Shown: positions 16,758 through 25,904 of the stretch, one piece after another
Layout: each line of letters opens with the position of its first letter
Position numbering within the stretch: position 1 is the first letter of the stretch
Source: Mesorhizobium sp. M2A.F.Ca.ET.046.03.2.1
GTDB taxonomy: Bacteria; Pseudomonadota; Alphaproteobacteria; Rhizobiales; Rhizobiaceae
Direction: 5' to 3'
Assembly (NCBI RefSeq): GCF_003952425.1
Contig: NZ_CP034449.1
Coordinates: forward strand, 4,092,001 to 4,156,000
Length of the DNA stretch: 64,000 bases
Position numbers and translations under genes: made by a program
The notes under the pieces: model-generated
The model's input: the letters and a program-made list of their open reading frames with translations, nothing else
Database searches by the model: none
What the model was told of the DNA's origin: nothing

Positions 16758-17468
16758 GTGGAGAAAATGGCCGCACGATCCGTCATTGCGCTTGTGTCCG
16801 TCGCCGAGGTGGTGGCGGGCGATCTCGCCGACCATCTCGAGCGGCGTGGGCACGACGTGCGCCAGGCGCGCCAGCCCTGGGAGGCGGAGACGCTGCTTTC
16901 GGCCGGCGGTATCGATGTCGTGGTGGTCGGCGACGAGGTCACCCAGGCCGAGAGCCGCGAACTGCTCAAGCGCTACAGCAGCCAGGGCGCGGGTGGCGAG
17001 GGCGGCCCCGATTTCATCCTGATCTGCCGGCCGCGCGACCTTGTCGACAAGGTGCTGGCGCTCGAGCTCGGCGCCGCCGATGTGGTCGAAAGCCCGCTCA
17101 ACGTGCGCGAGCTTGCCGCGCGCATCGGCGGCCTGCTGATGAGACGCGGCAGGGCCGCCGGGGAGCTGATCGTGCTGGAGAACGCCACTGTCGACCTGCG
17201 ATCGGCCATGGTCATGCATCGCTCGGGTGCGGAGGATCAGCTTTCCCCGGGGCAGGTGGCGTTGCTGAAGCTGTTCCTGGCGAGCCCGCGCAAGGTGCTG
17301 ACCCGCGACGACATCATTGCCGCGGCCCCGGCCGAGAATGCTGACGCTTTCGACCGTTCGATCGATTCGCGCATCGTGCGGCTGCGCCGAAAGCTCGACA
17401 CCGAGACCATCATCACCATCCGCGGCGCCGGCTATCGTTTCGATCCACCAGCCTCGCGCAACGAGTGA
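16758..17468 (+). CDS. Winged-helix regulator with a degenerate receiver domain
   Basis: A 236-residue PhoB/OmpR-like protein. The C-terminal winged helix is normal (LSPGQVALLKLFLASPRKVLT, shown here in part, then SRIVRLRRKLD and IRGAGYRF). The N-terminal half has the receiver fold length, but the usual phospho-acceptor position reads DVVVVGDEV, with Gly where Asp is expected, and the conserved Lys-Pro pair reads ESPLNVREL, so Lys is missing. It should therefore not be controlled by ordinary aspartyl phosphorylation. It is divergent from the complete regulator at 15945 and may act in the same circuit as an atypical partner. Confidence 0.8.
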   Translation: MEKMAARSVIALVSVAEVVAGDLADHLERRGHDVRQARQPWEAETLLSAGGIDVVVVGDEVTQAESRELLKRYSSQGAGGEGGPDFILICRPRDLVDKVLALELGAADVVESPLNVRELAARIGGLLMRRGRAAGELIVLENATVDLRSAMVMHRSGAEDQLSPGQVALLKLFLASPRKVLTRDDIIAAAPAENADAFDRSIDSRIVRLRRKLDTETIITIRGAGYRFDPPASRNE

Positions 17469-17540
17469 ATTCGGGTCGACGAGTCTATCAAGCATCGGAT
17501 TCCCCAAAGCGGTGGTCATCTTGGGTCCGGCGCCTGGCGC

Positions 17541-17705
17541 TCAGCGCACCACAATGATCGAGGGGCCGGATAAAATGTCGGCGCCGGCGGTTGTCTCGGC
17601 GTGGGCGCGCTCCTTGAGCAGCACCGTCGCCAGCGCGGCAAAGCCGAGCAGGCCCTGCGCGTAAAGCAGCGCGGAAAGCACGGAGGCGGCAAATTTCGTC
17701 TTCAT
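17541..17705 (-). CDS. Small hydrophobic protein, 54 residues, unknown function
   Basis: Reading leftwards from ATG 17705: MKTKFAASVLSALLYAQG, then a hydrophobic stretch LLGFAALATVLL, then KERAHAETTAGADILSGPS and IIVVR before TGA at 17543-17541. AGGATAGGG is directly upstream. The start resembles a signal peptide or a single membrane span. It follows the gene at 17739 by 33 bases on the same strand, so the two probably form a small operon. Not recognised. Confidence 0.6.
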   Translation of the reverse strand: MKTKFAASVLSALLYAQGLLGFAALATVLLKERAHAETTAGADILSGPSIIVVR

Positions 17706-17738
17706 GTCCCTATCCTCAATCTCGATGTCGTCGGTGCT

Positions 17739-18071
17739 TCAGGAAACTCCCGAAGCGCCCGCGCCGCTGACGGAGCCCCCCGCTGCGGCGCGGGCCTTCG
17801 GTCCTCTCGGCAGCAAGTAGCCGGAGGGGCCGCGCGTCCTCAGCAGCCGGAGGCCGACCCGCCAGAGGGCCTTCAGCCGGTGGACGCGCAGGCTGGAGAC
17901 AATCCAGACCGTGGCGATGAACAGAGCCATGTGCAGTGTCGAAACCTCGCCGGACGTCATCGCCGCCAGCGCCGTCACCGGGCTGCCGGCCACAGAGCCT
18001 GCGCCGCCGAGCGCGATTGCCGCGACGCTGATCCTGAGAAGCCAGGAGCGGAGTTTCGATTTCCTGCCCAT
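17739..18071 (-). CDS. Small membrane protein, 110 residues, unknown function
   Basis: Two hydrophobic segments are visible (about residues 10-37, WLLRISVAAIALGGAG onwards; and about 47-60, MALFIATVWIVSSL), followed by a basic, glycine- and alanine-rich tail. It lies upstream of the 54-residue gene in the same direction. I do not recognise it. The composition is compatible with a real membrane protein, but support rests mainly on its hydrophobic segments and spacing. Confidence 0.5.
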   Translation of the reverse strand: MGRKSKLRSWLLRISVAAIALGGAGSVAGSPVTALAAMTSGEVSTLHMALFIATVWIVSSLRVHRLKALWRVGLRLLRTRGPSGYLLPRGPKARAAAGGSVSGAGASGVS

Positions 18072-18423
18072 TTTCGTTTGCAGTTGTCTGTTCCCGTTGC
18101 GTCAAATCTGCCGCCGGCCTGTATCCAGATCATGCCGCCGTGGCTGCACTTTGTTGCAGTTTGGTTTCGAGCCGGGCGTAAGTGTTTAATATTGGAAATG
18201 AAATGAACTTTCGTTTCCGGGACTAAGCTCATTGTGTAGCGCCGACCTGCCGCGCCCCGGAAGAGGTGCGATGTAATGGCTGGCCGGAGCTTCTTGTTAA
18301 CTTATGGAAACGAATTCGAAACAGAAACGAGCATCAAGCGAAATAGCTCGGAAACGGACGAGCACGATAAGAGCCCATCGAAATTGAAGCCGGACACAAC
18401 GGCAAAAAACAGAGGGATCCGTC
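18072..18423. other. Intergenic stretch without recognised genes
   Basis: About 350 bases between divergent units. It should contain the promoters for the small membrane proteins and for the transpeptidase. An open frame from 18276 runs into the transpeptidase gene in another phase and looks spurious. Confidence 0.5.
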
Positions 18424-18879
18424 ATGCATACCGCCATTTCCGCCAAGCTCATCCATGTCGCCGCCGCCGCGCTCACCGGTGCCGCGCTGCTCTTCGGCGC
18501 CGGCAATGCCGCTCACGCCAACCAGATCGTCGCCAAGGTCTCGCTGTCGCAGCAGATCATGGAAGTCACCGTCGACGGTCGCCCGACCTACACCTGGAAG
18601 GTCTCGACCGGCGCGAGGGGGCACATCACGCCGACCGGTTCGTTCAAGCCGACGCGCATGCATGAGATGTGGTACTCGAAGAAATACGACAACGCGCCGA
18701 TGCCGCATTCGGTGTTCTTCAGCGGCGGCTACGCCGTCCACGCCACCTACGCCATTAGCCGTCTCGGCCGTCCCGCTTCGCATGGTTGCGTGCGGCTGCA
18801 TCCCGACGCGGCAGCCGACTTCTATCAGCTCGTCGAGGCCTTCGGCCCCGCCAACACCAGCATCGTCATCGTCAAGTAA
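18424..18879 (+). CDS. L,D-transpeptidase (YkuD domain), exported
   Basis: A 151-residue protein with a signal peptide (LIHVAAAALTGAALLFGAG, AxA near AHA-N) and a minimal YkuD catalytic domain. H106 in GGYAVHATY and the SHGCVR motif with nucleophile C122 are present, about the normal spacing. It makes or breaks 3-3 cross-links in peptidoglycan, or anchors proteins to it, in the periplasm. No further domain is fused. A bidirectional terminator lies downstream at 19005. Confidence 0.92.
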   Translation: MHTAISAKLIHVAAAALTGAALLFGAGNAAHANQIVAKVSLSQQIMEVTVDGRPTYTWKVSTGARGHITPTGSFKPTRMHEMWYSKKYDNAPMPHSVFFSGGYAVHATYAISRLGRPASHGCVRLHPDAAADFYQLVEAFGPANTSIVIVK

Positions 18880-18930
18880 AAGGCTGGGTTAGGGTAGCAG
18901 GCCGGTTGCCGCCTTCGGCGTACTTTGTGA

Positions 18931-18977
18931 GACGCAATTCCGGACGGAAAGCCGTTACACACTTTTCCTGGAATTGC
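18931..18977. repeat. Dispersed palindromic repeat, copy 3
   Basis: GACGCAATTCCGGACGG to CTTTTCCTGGAATTGC, the same family as 594-639, between the transpeptidase and its terminator. Confidence 0.8.
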
Positions 18978-19004
18978 TCAGCTGAAGCCGTGAGGCAGCC
19001 GCCA

Positions 19005-19040
19005 AAAAAGAGGCCGGAATTTCCGGCCTCTTTTGTTTTT
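19005..19040. terminator. Bidirectional Rho-independent terminator
   Basis: AAAAAAGAGGCCGGAA and TTCCGGCCTCTTTTG form a perfect stem with A- and T-runs on both sides, serving the transpeptidase and the convergent efflux operon. Confidence 0.85.
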
Positions 19041-19055
19041 TTGCTGTCGTGCCGA

Positions 19056-22000
19056 TCAGCTCGGCAGCGCCGGCATCAGCTTCGGATCGGGCTTCTCGGC
19101 GAGATGCGGCAGGTCCTTGCTGGCGATGAAGGTGTAGAACATCGGCACGACGAAGAGCGTGAACATGGTGCCGACCAGGATGCCGGTGAAGATGACCAGG
19201 CCCATCGAATAGCGGGCGGCCGCGCCGGCGCCGCTGGAGATGATCAGCGGCACGACGCCCAGCGCCATCGCCGCCGTCGTCATCAGGATCGGCCGCAGGC
19301 GCACCTTGGCCGAAGCGATGATGGCGTCGCGGCGGCGCATGCCGTGCACCTCGCGCTGCTGGTTGGCGAACTCCACCAGCAGAATGCCGTGCTTGGTGAT
19401 CAGGCCGATCAGCGTGATTAGGCCGACCTGGGTGTAGATGTTGAGCGTCCCGAGCCCGATGTTGAGCGGCACGATGGCGCCGAAGATCGACAGCGGCACG
19501 GCCATCATGATGATCAGCGGGTCGCGGAAGCTCTCGAACTGGGCCGCCAGCACCAGATAGATCACGACCACCGCCGCGGCGAAGGCGATCAGGATGGTGT
19601 TGCCCTGCTCCTTCTCCTGCCGCGACTGGCCGGAATAGTCGATGAAGAAGGTGTCGGGCAGGGTCTCATTGGCGATATCCTCCAGCACCTTCAAGCCGTC
19701 GCCGGTGGTCACGCCGGGCAAAGGCAAGGCCGAAATCGTCGAGGAGTTCAGCTGGTTGAACTGCTCGATGGCCGCCGGCGAGGCGTTGGTCGAGATCTTC
19801 ACCACCGCCGACAGCGGCACCATCTTGCCGTCGACGCTGCGAATGAAATACTCGCCAAGCTTCTCGGGGTTGTCGCGGAATTCCTGCGGCACCTGCGGGA
19901 TGATGTCGTAGCTGTTGGAATCGCGGTCGAACTGCGCCACCTCGGCGCCGCCGACCAGCAGCGTCAACGTATTGCCGATATCGGCGATCGGCAGGTTCAA
20001 CGCCGCCGCGCGCTCGCGGTCGATGGTGACCGTCACCTGCGGCGCGTCGTAGGCCATCGAGTTCTGCACGACGATGAAGCGGCCCGAGGCTTGCGCCTTG
20101 TTCTTGATTTTCTCGGCCTGATCGAAGACCTCCGAAGGGTCGCCAGTGGAGCGCACGACCATGGAAATCGGCAGGCCGCCGCCGGAACCGGGCAGCGTCG
20201 GCGGCGCGAAGACGAAGGCCTGAACGCCGGCGACCTTGGCGAGCCGTGCGGTGATGTCGGCCTGCAGTTCCTTCGAATTGCGCTTGCGGTCGGCCCAGTC
20301 CTTGAAGGCGAAGCCGACAAAGGCGCTGTTGGTGGCGCCGCCGAAGGCGACGGCCGAGAACTGCGCCCGGGTCTCGGGGATGTCCCTCACCAGGCCGAGC
20401 ATCTGGTTGACATAGGTCTCGGTGTAGTCCGAGGTCGCATAGCGCGGCGCGGTCACCAGAGAGAGCAGGAAGCCCTGGTCTTCTTCGGGCGCCAGTTCGG
20501 TCGAGGTCTTGGTGAACATGAAGCCGGTGAGGGCGACAAGCGCCACGACGATGATCAGCGTCACCGGCCGGTTCCGGAGCGAGGCGGTGACGGCCCGTTC
20601 ATAGAAGCGCTCGACGCGGCTGAATGTACCATCGACGATGCGCTGGAAGCGTCCGTGCTGGCCAGCCTTCAGCAAACGCGCCGACATCATCGGCGTGATC
20701 GTCATGGCGATCAGGCCCGACAGCACCACAGAGCCGGCCAGCGTCACCGCGAATTCGCGGAACAGCGCGCCGGTCAGGCCTCCGGTGAAGGCAAGTGGGG
20801 CGAACACGGCGGCCAGCGTGATGGTCATCGCCACGATGGCCGTCGCGATCTCGCGCATGCCGTTGAAGGCCGCCTGCATCGGCGACATGTGGTCCTCTTC
20901 CATGTGGCGGTGGATGTTTTCCACCACCACGATGGCGTCGTCGACGACGAGGCCGATCGCCAGCACCATGGCAAGCAGCGACAGAAGGTTGATCGAGTAG
21001 CCGACCGCAAACAGGATGAAGCAGACGCCGATCAGCGACAGGGGGATGGTCACGATCGGCATCATCACCGAGCGGAACGAGCCGAGGAACAGAAGGATCA
21101 CCACGATGACGATGGCGACAGCCTCGCCGATGGTCTTGAACACTTCCTCGATCGAGGCGCTGATCTGGCCGGTGGCGTCGTAGACGACCTCGATCGTCAT
21201 GCCTTTCGGCAGCGTTTCCTGAATCACCGGCACGAGCTTGGTGACCGCGGCCGCAGTCGTCAGCGGGTTGGCGGCCGGCGTCGGGAAGATGGCGAGGAAG
21301 GTTCCCGGCTTGCCGTTGAAGCTCACCCTGGTGTCGGTGCTGGCCGCGCCGAGCTCGACACGCGCGACATCGCGCAGGCGCACAACCTCGCCGTTCGTCG
21401 AGCGGATCGGGAGCTGGGCGAAGGCCTCCGGCGTCTGCAGGGTCGAATGCACGGTGATCGAGGAGACCACATACTCGTTCTGGGTGTTGCCGGGCGCCGA
21501 CAGGAAATTCGAGTTGTTGATGGCGGTCAGCACGTCAACCGCCGTGGCGCCGCGCGCGGCGAGCCGGATCGGGTCGATCCAGATGCGCATGGAATATTCC
21601 TGGGCGCCGAAGATCTGGACGTCGGCGACGCCTTCCACGGTCGAAATGCGGGGCCGAATGACGCGCTCGATATACTCAGTGAGCTGCTCCTTCGTCATGT
21701 TCGGGTTCTGCATCGAGATGTACATCATCGCGAACTGCTGCCCGGTGCCCTTGACGATGACCGGATCCTTGGAGGCGTCCGGCAAGGTGCCGCGCACGCC
21801 CTGGACCTTGGACAGCACCTCGGCGAGCGCGACGTCCGGATTGGAGCCGAGCTTCATCTGCACCGTGACCGTGCTCGAGGACGGACGGCTAGACGAGGTG
21901 ACGTAGTCGATGTTTTCGGTCGAGGCGACGGCGCGCGCGATCGGCGCCGAGATGAAGCCCTGGATGAGGTCGGCGCTGGCGCCCGGATAGGCCGTGGTGA

Positions 22001-22139
22001 TCGTGATCGCCGTCTCGTCAACCTTGGGATACTGGCGGATCGACAGGCCGAAGATGCCCTGGAAGCCCAGCAGCAGGATCATGCAGGCCAGCACCGTCGA
22101 CAAGACGGGCCGGCGAATGAAGAGGTCGGAAAAGCTCAT
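19056..22139 (-). CDS. RND multidrug efflux transporter, inner-membrane pump
   Basis: A 1027-residue AcrB/MexB-class pump (HAE1 type). It starts with the typical FIRRPVLSTVLACMILLLG membrane segment. It has two large periplasmic loops and the TM4 proton-relay segment LAIGLVVDDAIVVVENIHRH with its paired Asp residues. The C-terminal membrane bundle (GLITLIGLITKHGILLVE) repeats the fold. It exports drugs or other hydrophobic compounds from the periplasm or inner membrane using the proton gradient. It is the second gene of an operon with the adaptor at 22136 (4-base overlap); no outer-membrane channel gene is present. Confidence 0.95.
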   Translation of the reverse strand: MSFSDLFIRRPVLSTVLACMILLLGFQGIFGLSIRQYPKVDETAITITTAYPGASADLIQGFISAPIARAVASTENIDYVTSSSRPSSSTVTVQMKLGSNPDVALAEVLSKVQGVRGTLPDASKDPVIVKGTGQQFAMMYISMQNPNMTKEQLTEYIERVIRPRISTVEGVADVQIFGAQEYSMRIWIDPIRLAARGATAVDVLTAINNSNFLSAPGNTQNEYVVSSITVHSTLQTPEAFAQLPIRSTNGEVVRLRDVARVELGAASTDTRVSFNGKPGTFLAIFPTPAANPLTTAAAVTKLVPVIQETLPKGMTIEVVYDATGQISASIEEVFKTIGEAVAIVIVVILLFLGSFRSVMMPIVTIPLSLIGVCFILFAVGYSINLLSLLAMVLAIGLVVDDAIVVVENIHRHMEEDHMSPMQAAFNGMREIATAIVAMTITLAAVFAPLAFTGGLTGALFREFAVTLAGSVVLSGLIAMTITPMMSARLLKAGQHGRFQRIVDGTFSRVERFYERAVTASLRNRPVTLIIVVALVALTGFMFTKTSTELAPEEDQGFLLSLVTAPRYATSDYTETYVNQMLGLVRDIPETRAQFSAVAFGGATNSAFVGFAFKDWADRKRNSKELQADITARLAKVAGVQAFVFAPPTLPGSGGGLPISMVVRSTGDPSEVFDQAEKIKNKAQASGRFIVVQNSMAYDAPQVTVTIDRERAAALNLPIADIGNTLTLLVGGAEVAQFDRDSNSYDIIPQVPQEFRDNPEKLGEYFIRSVDGKMVPLSAVVKISTNASPAAIEQFNQLNSSTISALPLPGVTTGDGLKVLEDIANETLPDTFFIDYSGQSRQEKEQGNTILIAFAAAVVVIYLVLAAQFESFRDPLIIMMAVPLSIFGAIVPLNIGLGTLNIYTQVGLITLIGLITKHGILLVEFANQQREVHGMRRRDAIIASAKVRLRPILMTTAAMALGVVPLIISSGAGAAARYSMGLVIFTGILVGTMFTLFVVPMFYTFIASKDLPHLAEKPDPKLMPALPS

Positions 22140-23395
22140 TGCTGAACCTCTTTGTTCGCCGATTTGCTGGGGTCGATAGTGTTGTCGACAGCAACCGACA
22201 TGCCGTTGAAGAGCCGGTTCTGGCCGGCGGTGACGACCTGGTCGCCGTCCTTGAGGCCCTCGACGATCTCGACCATGCCGTTGTTGCGGCGGCCGAGCTT
22301 CACGAAGATCTGCGAGATGGTGAACGCCTGCTGCTGCGCGGCATCGGCCGGCTTGGCGTCAGCCGGCTTCGTGGCGTTGTCGGCGGGTTTGGACGCGTCC
22401 GCCTGCGGCTTGGCGGCATCGGCGGTGGCCTTCTGCTCGTCCGGCTTTGCCGGCGCGGCAGCGGCGCCCTCCGCCGGCTTTGCCGGCACAACCACGAAGA
22501 CATAATCGCCGTAGAGGCTCGTCGTCACCGCGGTTTGCGGCACGGAGATGACATTGTCTTCCTGCGGCAGCTCGACACGGATCTGGACGAACTGGCCAGG
22601 CGTCAGCTTGCCTTCCGGATTGGCGACCTCGCCGCGGATCGAAACCAGCCGGCTTGCCGGATCGATCTTGGGATCGATGCCGCGGATGGAGCCGGCAAAC
22701 GACATGTCCGCAAGGCTGCTGCCGAGCTTGACGGTCTGGCCGATCTTGAGCAGCGGCAGCTGCTGTTCGGGAACCGTGAAGTCGACCCGCATCGTGTCCA
22801 GATCCTGGATCGTCACCACCGAATTGCCGGGGGCCAGATATTGGCCGATATCGATCTTCGGGATGCCGACCGTGCCGCCGAAGGGCGCGGACAATTGCTT
22901 CTGGTCGAGCACCGCCTGCAGCTTGTTCACCTGTGCCGCCGAGGCATCCGCGGCGGCGCGCGCGGCGTCGAGCGTCGCGTCCGTGCCGACGCCGCGCCGC
23001 TGCAATTCGATCGCGCGGGTCAGCGCCGCCTGGTCGGAGGCGGCCTGCGCCTTCTGCGCCACCAGATCAGCCTTCTCGACCGCGTCGTCCAGCTGCAGGA
23101 GCACCGCGTCGGTGGCGACCTTCTGGTTGGCGTGGAAGAGGATGTTCTTGACGATGCCGCTCGTTTCGACGGTAAGGTCGACGCCGCGCACGGCATTGAC
23201 GGTGCCGATGGCCTCGACGCCCGGCGTCCATTCCGAAGGCTTGACGACCACTGTCGAGACCGTGGCGGCCGGCGGCTTCATGGTGGCGAAATACTGCTTG
23301 ATGCCGGCATCGCGCATGAAGTTGAAACCAACGATGCCGACGCAGACGAGAGCGAGCAGAATCAGGAACACAGCGATGGTGAAAAAGCGCTTCAC
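22136..23395 (-). CDS. RND efflux periplasmic adaptor (membrane fusion protein)
   Basis: A 419-residue adaptor beginning at GTG 23395 (VKRFFTIAVFLILLALVC, an N-terminal membrane anchor or signal) with GAGGGGA upstream. The frame extends to 23503 without support. The lipoyl/barrel-sandwich parts flank a short coiled coil (ETSGIVKNILFHANQKV, then LSAPFGGTVGIPKIDIGQYL). Near residues 295-350 there is an unusual low-complexity run rich in Ala, Lys, Pro and Asp, with units such as AKPADA and ASKPADNATKPA, inserted before the membrane-proximal domain. It links the pump at 19056 to an outer-membrane channel encoded elsewhere. Confidence 0.92.
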   Translation of the reverse strand: MKRFFTIAVFLILLALVCVGIVGFNFMRDAGIKQYFATMKPPAATVSTVVVKPSEWTPGVEAIGTVNAVRGVDLTVETSGIVKNILFHANQKVATDAVLLQLDDAVEKADLVAQKAQAASDQAALTRAIELQRRGVGTDATLDAARAAADASAAQVNKLQAVLDQKQLSAPFGGTVGIPKIDIGQYLAPGNSVVTIQDLDTMRVDFTVPEQQLPLLKIGQTVKLGSSLADMSFAGSIRGIDPKIDPASRLVSIRGEVANPEGKLTPGQFVQIRVELPQEDNVISVPQTAVTTSLYGDYVFVVVPAKPAEGAAAAPAKPDEQKATADAAKPQADASKPADNATKPADAKPADAAQQQAFTISQIFVKLGRRNNGMVEIVEGLKDGDQVVTAGQNRLFNGMSVAVDNTIDPSKSANKEVQQ

Positions 23396-23533
23396 GGACA
23401 GTCCCCTCGAGTCGGCAACCGGCAAACAATCGATGCCGGGATATCGACAACAGGTCCCGACTTCAAACGGCGCCTTACTGTACCGGCTGGACGGTCTTGT
23501 CAATTCCGCCTAAGCTAATATAGGGGAGGCGTG

Positions 23534-24067
23534 ATGAGAGCACCCAGGGCAAACTCACGCGAAAAGATACTTGCCGCCGCCGCCGACGTGGCGCGCGAAG
23601 CAGGCCCGGGAAGCTTGTCGCTCGAGGCAGTCGCCAGCCGCGCCGGGGTGTCGAAGGGCGGCTTGCTTTACAACTTCCCGACCAAGGCCAAGCTGATGCA
23701 GGGCCTTGTCGAAAGCTATCTCCGCGACTTCCAGACGGCGTTGGAAGCACGCACCGCCGAGGCCAGGCACGAAAGCGCCCTCTCGGCCTATATCAAGCTG
23801 TCGGCCGACGACTGCGAGCGACCGAAACCCTCGGCCTCCTGGATTTTCTCGGCGATCGCCGAAGATCCCGATTTCCTGGCGCCGATAAAGGCCTTCAAGC
23901 ACCAACTGCTCGAACGGTTGAAGGAAGAGACCAGCGATCTCGGCTCGCTGCTGGTCTGCTTTCTCGCCATCGAGGGGATGCGCAGCATGAACCTTTTCGA
24001 TTCCGATGTGCTTTCCGAAGACGAGCATAAGCTTCTGGTGGCCTCGCTCCTGAAGATAGCCGGATAG
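23534..24067 (+). CDS. TetR-family regulator, divergent from the RND efflux operon
   Basis: A 177-residue TetR protein with the helix-turn-helix at about residues 25-48 (SLEAVASRAGVSKGGLLYNF) and a short C-terminal domain with PSASWIFSAIAEDPDFL. ATG 23534 is preceded by GGGGAGG 5 bases upstream; GTG 23531 is an alternative. It lies back to back with the efflux adaptor gene, with 138 bases between, and is therefore probably the local repressor. No convincing operator dyad was found in the gap. Confidence 0.9.
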   Translation: MRAPRANSREKILAAAADVAREAGPGSLSLEAVASRAGVSKGGLLYNFPTKAKLMQGLVESYLRDFQTALEARTAEARHESALSAYIKLSADDCERPKPSASWIFSAIAEDPDFLAPIKAFKHQLLERLKEETSDLGSLLVCFLAIEGMRSMNLFDSDVLSEDEHKLLVASLLKIAG

Positions 24068-24158
24068 GTGGCCTGCCGGCCAAGGCGTCACACCAGCTTC
24101 ATCCTAGGGACATAGCGTCCTTCCCGGTTCTTTGCTGCAATGCAAATGGAGTGGGACA

Positions 24159-25769
24159 ATGGTGGACGTAGTTTCAAGTGAGGCGGGGATCCCGAGACCG
24201 GATCATCCCTTGGAGCAATCGGGCGGGGCGAAATGGTTTCTGCCGGCTTTCGGCGTGCTGGTGCTCGTCGGCATCATCTATGTCGGCTACGCGCTCAGCC
24301 AGGATCTGGCGATCGCCAAGACGGTACCGTGGATCCTGCTCGGCATAGCGCTTCTGATTGCGCTGGGCTTCGAATTCGTCAACGGCTTCCACGACACCGC
24401 CAACGCCGTCGCCACCGTCATCTACACGCGGTCGCTGCCGGCCGAATTCGCCGTCATGTGGTCCGGCGTCTTCAACTTCCTCGGCGTCTTGACCTCGAGC
24501 GGCGCCGTGGCGTTCGGCATCCTGTCGCTGCTGCCGGTCGAGCTCATCCTGCAGGTCGGCTCGTCATCCGGCTTCGCTATGGTGTTCGCCCTTCTGGTCG
24601 CCGCCATCCTGTGGAACCTGGGCACGTGGTTCCTCGGCCTGCCGGCTTCGAGCTCGCACACCATGGTCGGTTCGATCATCGGCGTCGGCCTCGCCAACCA
24701 GTTCATGGCTCCGGCAGGAAGCGCCACCAGCGGCGTCGATTGGGGGCAGGCGACCAATGTCGGCACCACCCTGCTGGTCTCGCCGATCGTTGGGTTCTTC
24801 GCCGCCGCGGTGCTGCTCTATGCGATGAAGCTCCTGGTGCGTAATCCTGCCCTCTACGAAGCGCCGAAGGGCAAAACGCCGCCGCCATGGTGGATCCGCG
24901 CGCTGCTGATCTTCACCTGCACCGGCGTCAGCTTCGCGCATGGCTCCAATGACGGCCAGAAGGGCATGGGCCTGATCATGCTGATCCTGATCGGCGTGGT
25001 GCCGACCGCCTATGCGCTCAACCGCACGCCCGACATCAACTATCTCGACGCCTATAAGTCGGCGTCCGTCGCCGTCGAGCAGGCGCTGGGCAAATATGTC
25101 AAGCCGGGGGTCACCGTCGCGGATGCCAATGCCGCAAAGGCCGCCGTGCAGGAAGCTGTGCGCAGCAAGTCGTGGAACGACCAGACGACGCTCGCACTGC
25201 AGACCTACATCCACAGCACGACCGCCGGGCTGCAGCCCTACGCCACCGTGGACAACGTTCCGACCGACCTGGTCAGCAACGCGCGCAACGACATCTACCT
25301 GATCGGCGAGGCGCTGAAGCTGATTGACAAGAAGAAGCTGCTGCCTATGCAGGACGCCGACCTGAAGGCGGTCACCGACTATCACAAGGCGGTCGACAAC
25401 GCGACGAAGTTCATCCCGCTGTGGGTGAAGATCGCCGTGGCGCTGGCGCTTGGGCTCGGCACCATGGTCGGCTGGAAGCGCATCGTCGTCACCGTCGGCG
25501 AGAAGATCGGCAAGAGCCACCTGACCTATGGCCAGGGCGCCGCCGCCGAGCTGGTCGCGATGGTCACCATCGGCATGGCCGACCGTCTCGGCCTGCCGGT
25601 GTCGACCACCCATGTGCTGTCGTCCGGCGTCGCCGGCACGATGGCGGCCAACGGCTCCGGCCTGCAGTGGTCGACCGTGCGCAATCTTCTGCTGGCCTGG
25701 GTGCTCACGCTGCCCTGCTCGATCGCGCTCGCCTTCGTGCTGTTCGTGATCTTCCGCCACGTTTTCTGA
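24159..25769 (+). CDS. pit: PiT-family inorganic phosphate transporter
   Basis: A 536-residue polytopic membrane protein. Both PiT signature segments are present: GFEFVNGFHDTANAVATVIY near the N-terminus, and VSFAHGSNDGQKGMGLIML in the second half. GLPVSTTHVLSSGVAGTM repeats the ASSSHTMVGSIIGVG motif of the first half, showing the inverted duplication. It should be a low-affinity phosphate (metal phosphate) symporter. A long soluble loop of about 120 residues (YLDAYKSASVAVEQALGKYV onwards) lies between the halves. ATG 24159 has GGAG 8 bases upstream. No phoU-like partner gene is adjacent. A terminator follows. Confidence 0.93.
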   Translation: MVDVVSSEAGIPRPDHPLEQSGGAKWFLPAFGVLVLVGIIYVGYALSQDLAIAKTVPWILLGIALLIALGFEFVNGFHDTANAVATVIYTRSLPAEFAVMWSGVFNFLGVLTSSGAVAFGILSLLPVELILQVGSSSGFAMVFALLVAAILWNLGTWFLGLPASSSHTMVGSIIGVGLANQFMAPAGSATSGVDWGQATNVGTTLLVSPIVGFFAAAVLLYAMKLLVRNPALYEAPKGKTPPPWWIRALLIFTCTGVSFAHGSNDGQKGMGLIMLILIGVVPTAYALNRTPDINYLDAYKSASVAVEQALGKYVKPGVTVADANAAKAAVQEAVRSKSWNDQTTLALQTYIHSTTAGLQPYATVDNVPTDLVSNARNDIYLIGEALKLIDKKKLLPMQDADLKAVTDYHKAVDNATKFIPLWVKIAVALALGLGTMVGWKRIVVTVGEKIGKSHLTYGQGAAAELVAMVTIGMADRLGLPVSTTHVLSSGVAGTMAANGSGLQWSTVRNLLLAWVLTLPCSIALAFVLFVIFRHVF

Positions 25770-25788
25770 GTCTAGCGCAAAGAGTTCA

Positions 25789-25824
25789 AAAAGGCAGCGC
25801 CGGTCGCCGGCGCTGCCTTTTTTG
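25789..25824 (+). terminator. Rho-independent terminator
   Basis: AAAGGCAGCGCCGG, a TCG loop, and CCGGCGCTGCCTTTTTTG, directly after the phosphate transporter. Confidence 0.92.
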
Positions 25825-25904
25825 TTTGGGCAAAACCCATGTTCGGGACACGAGTCGCGAGGGATGTATTTGCTGCGTCGAAATAGCGCTCGGAGATAGC
25901 CGAG

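Noticed and set aside
20091..22145. A 684-codon open frame on the plus strand opposite the RND pump
   Set aside because: It is antisense to a clearly homologous pump gene and has the His/Arg/Asp-rich composition typical of high-GC shadow frames.
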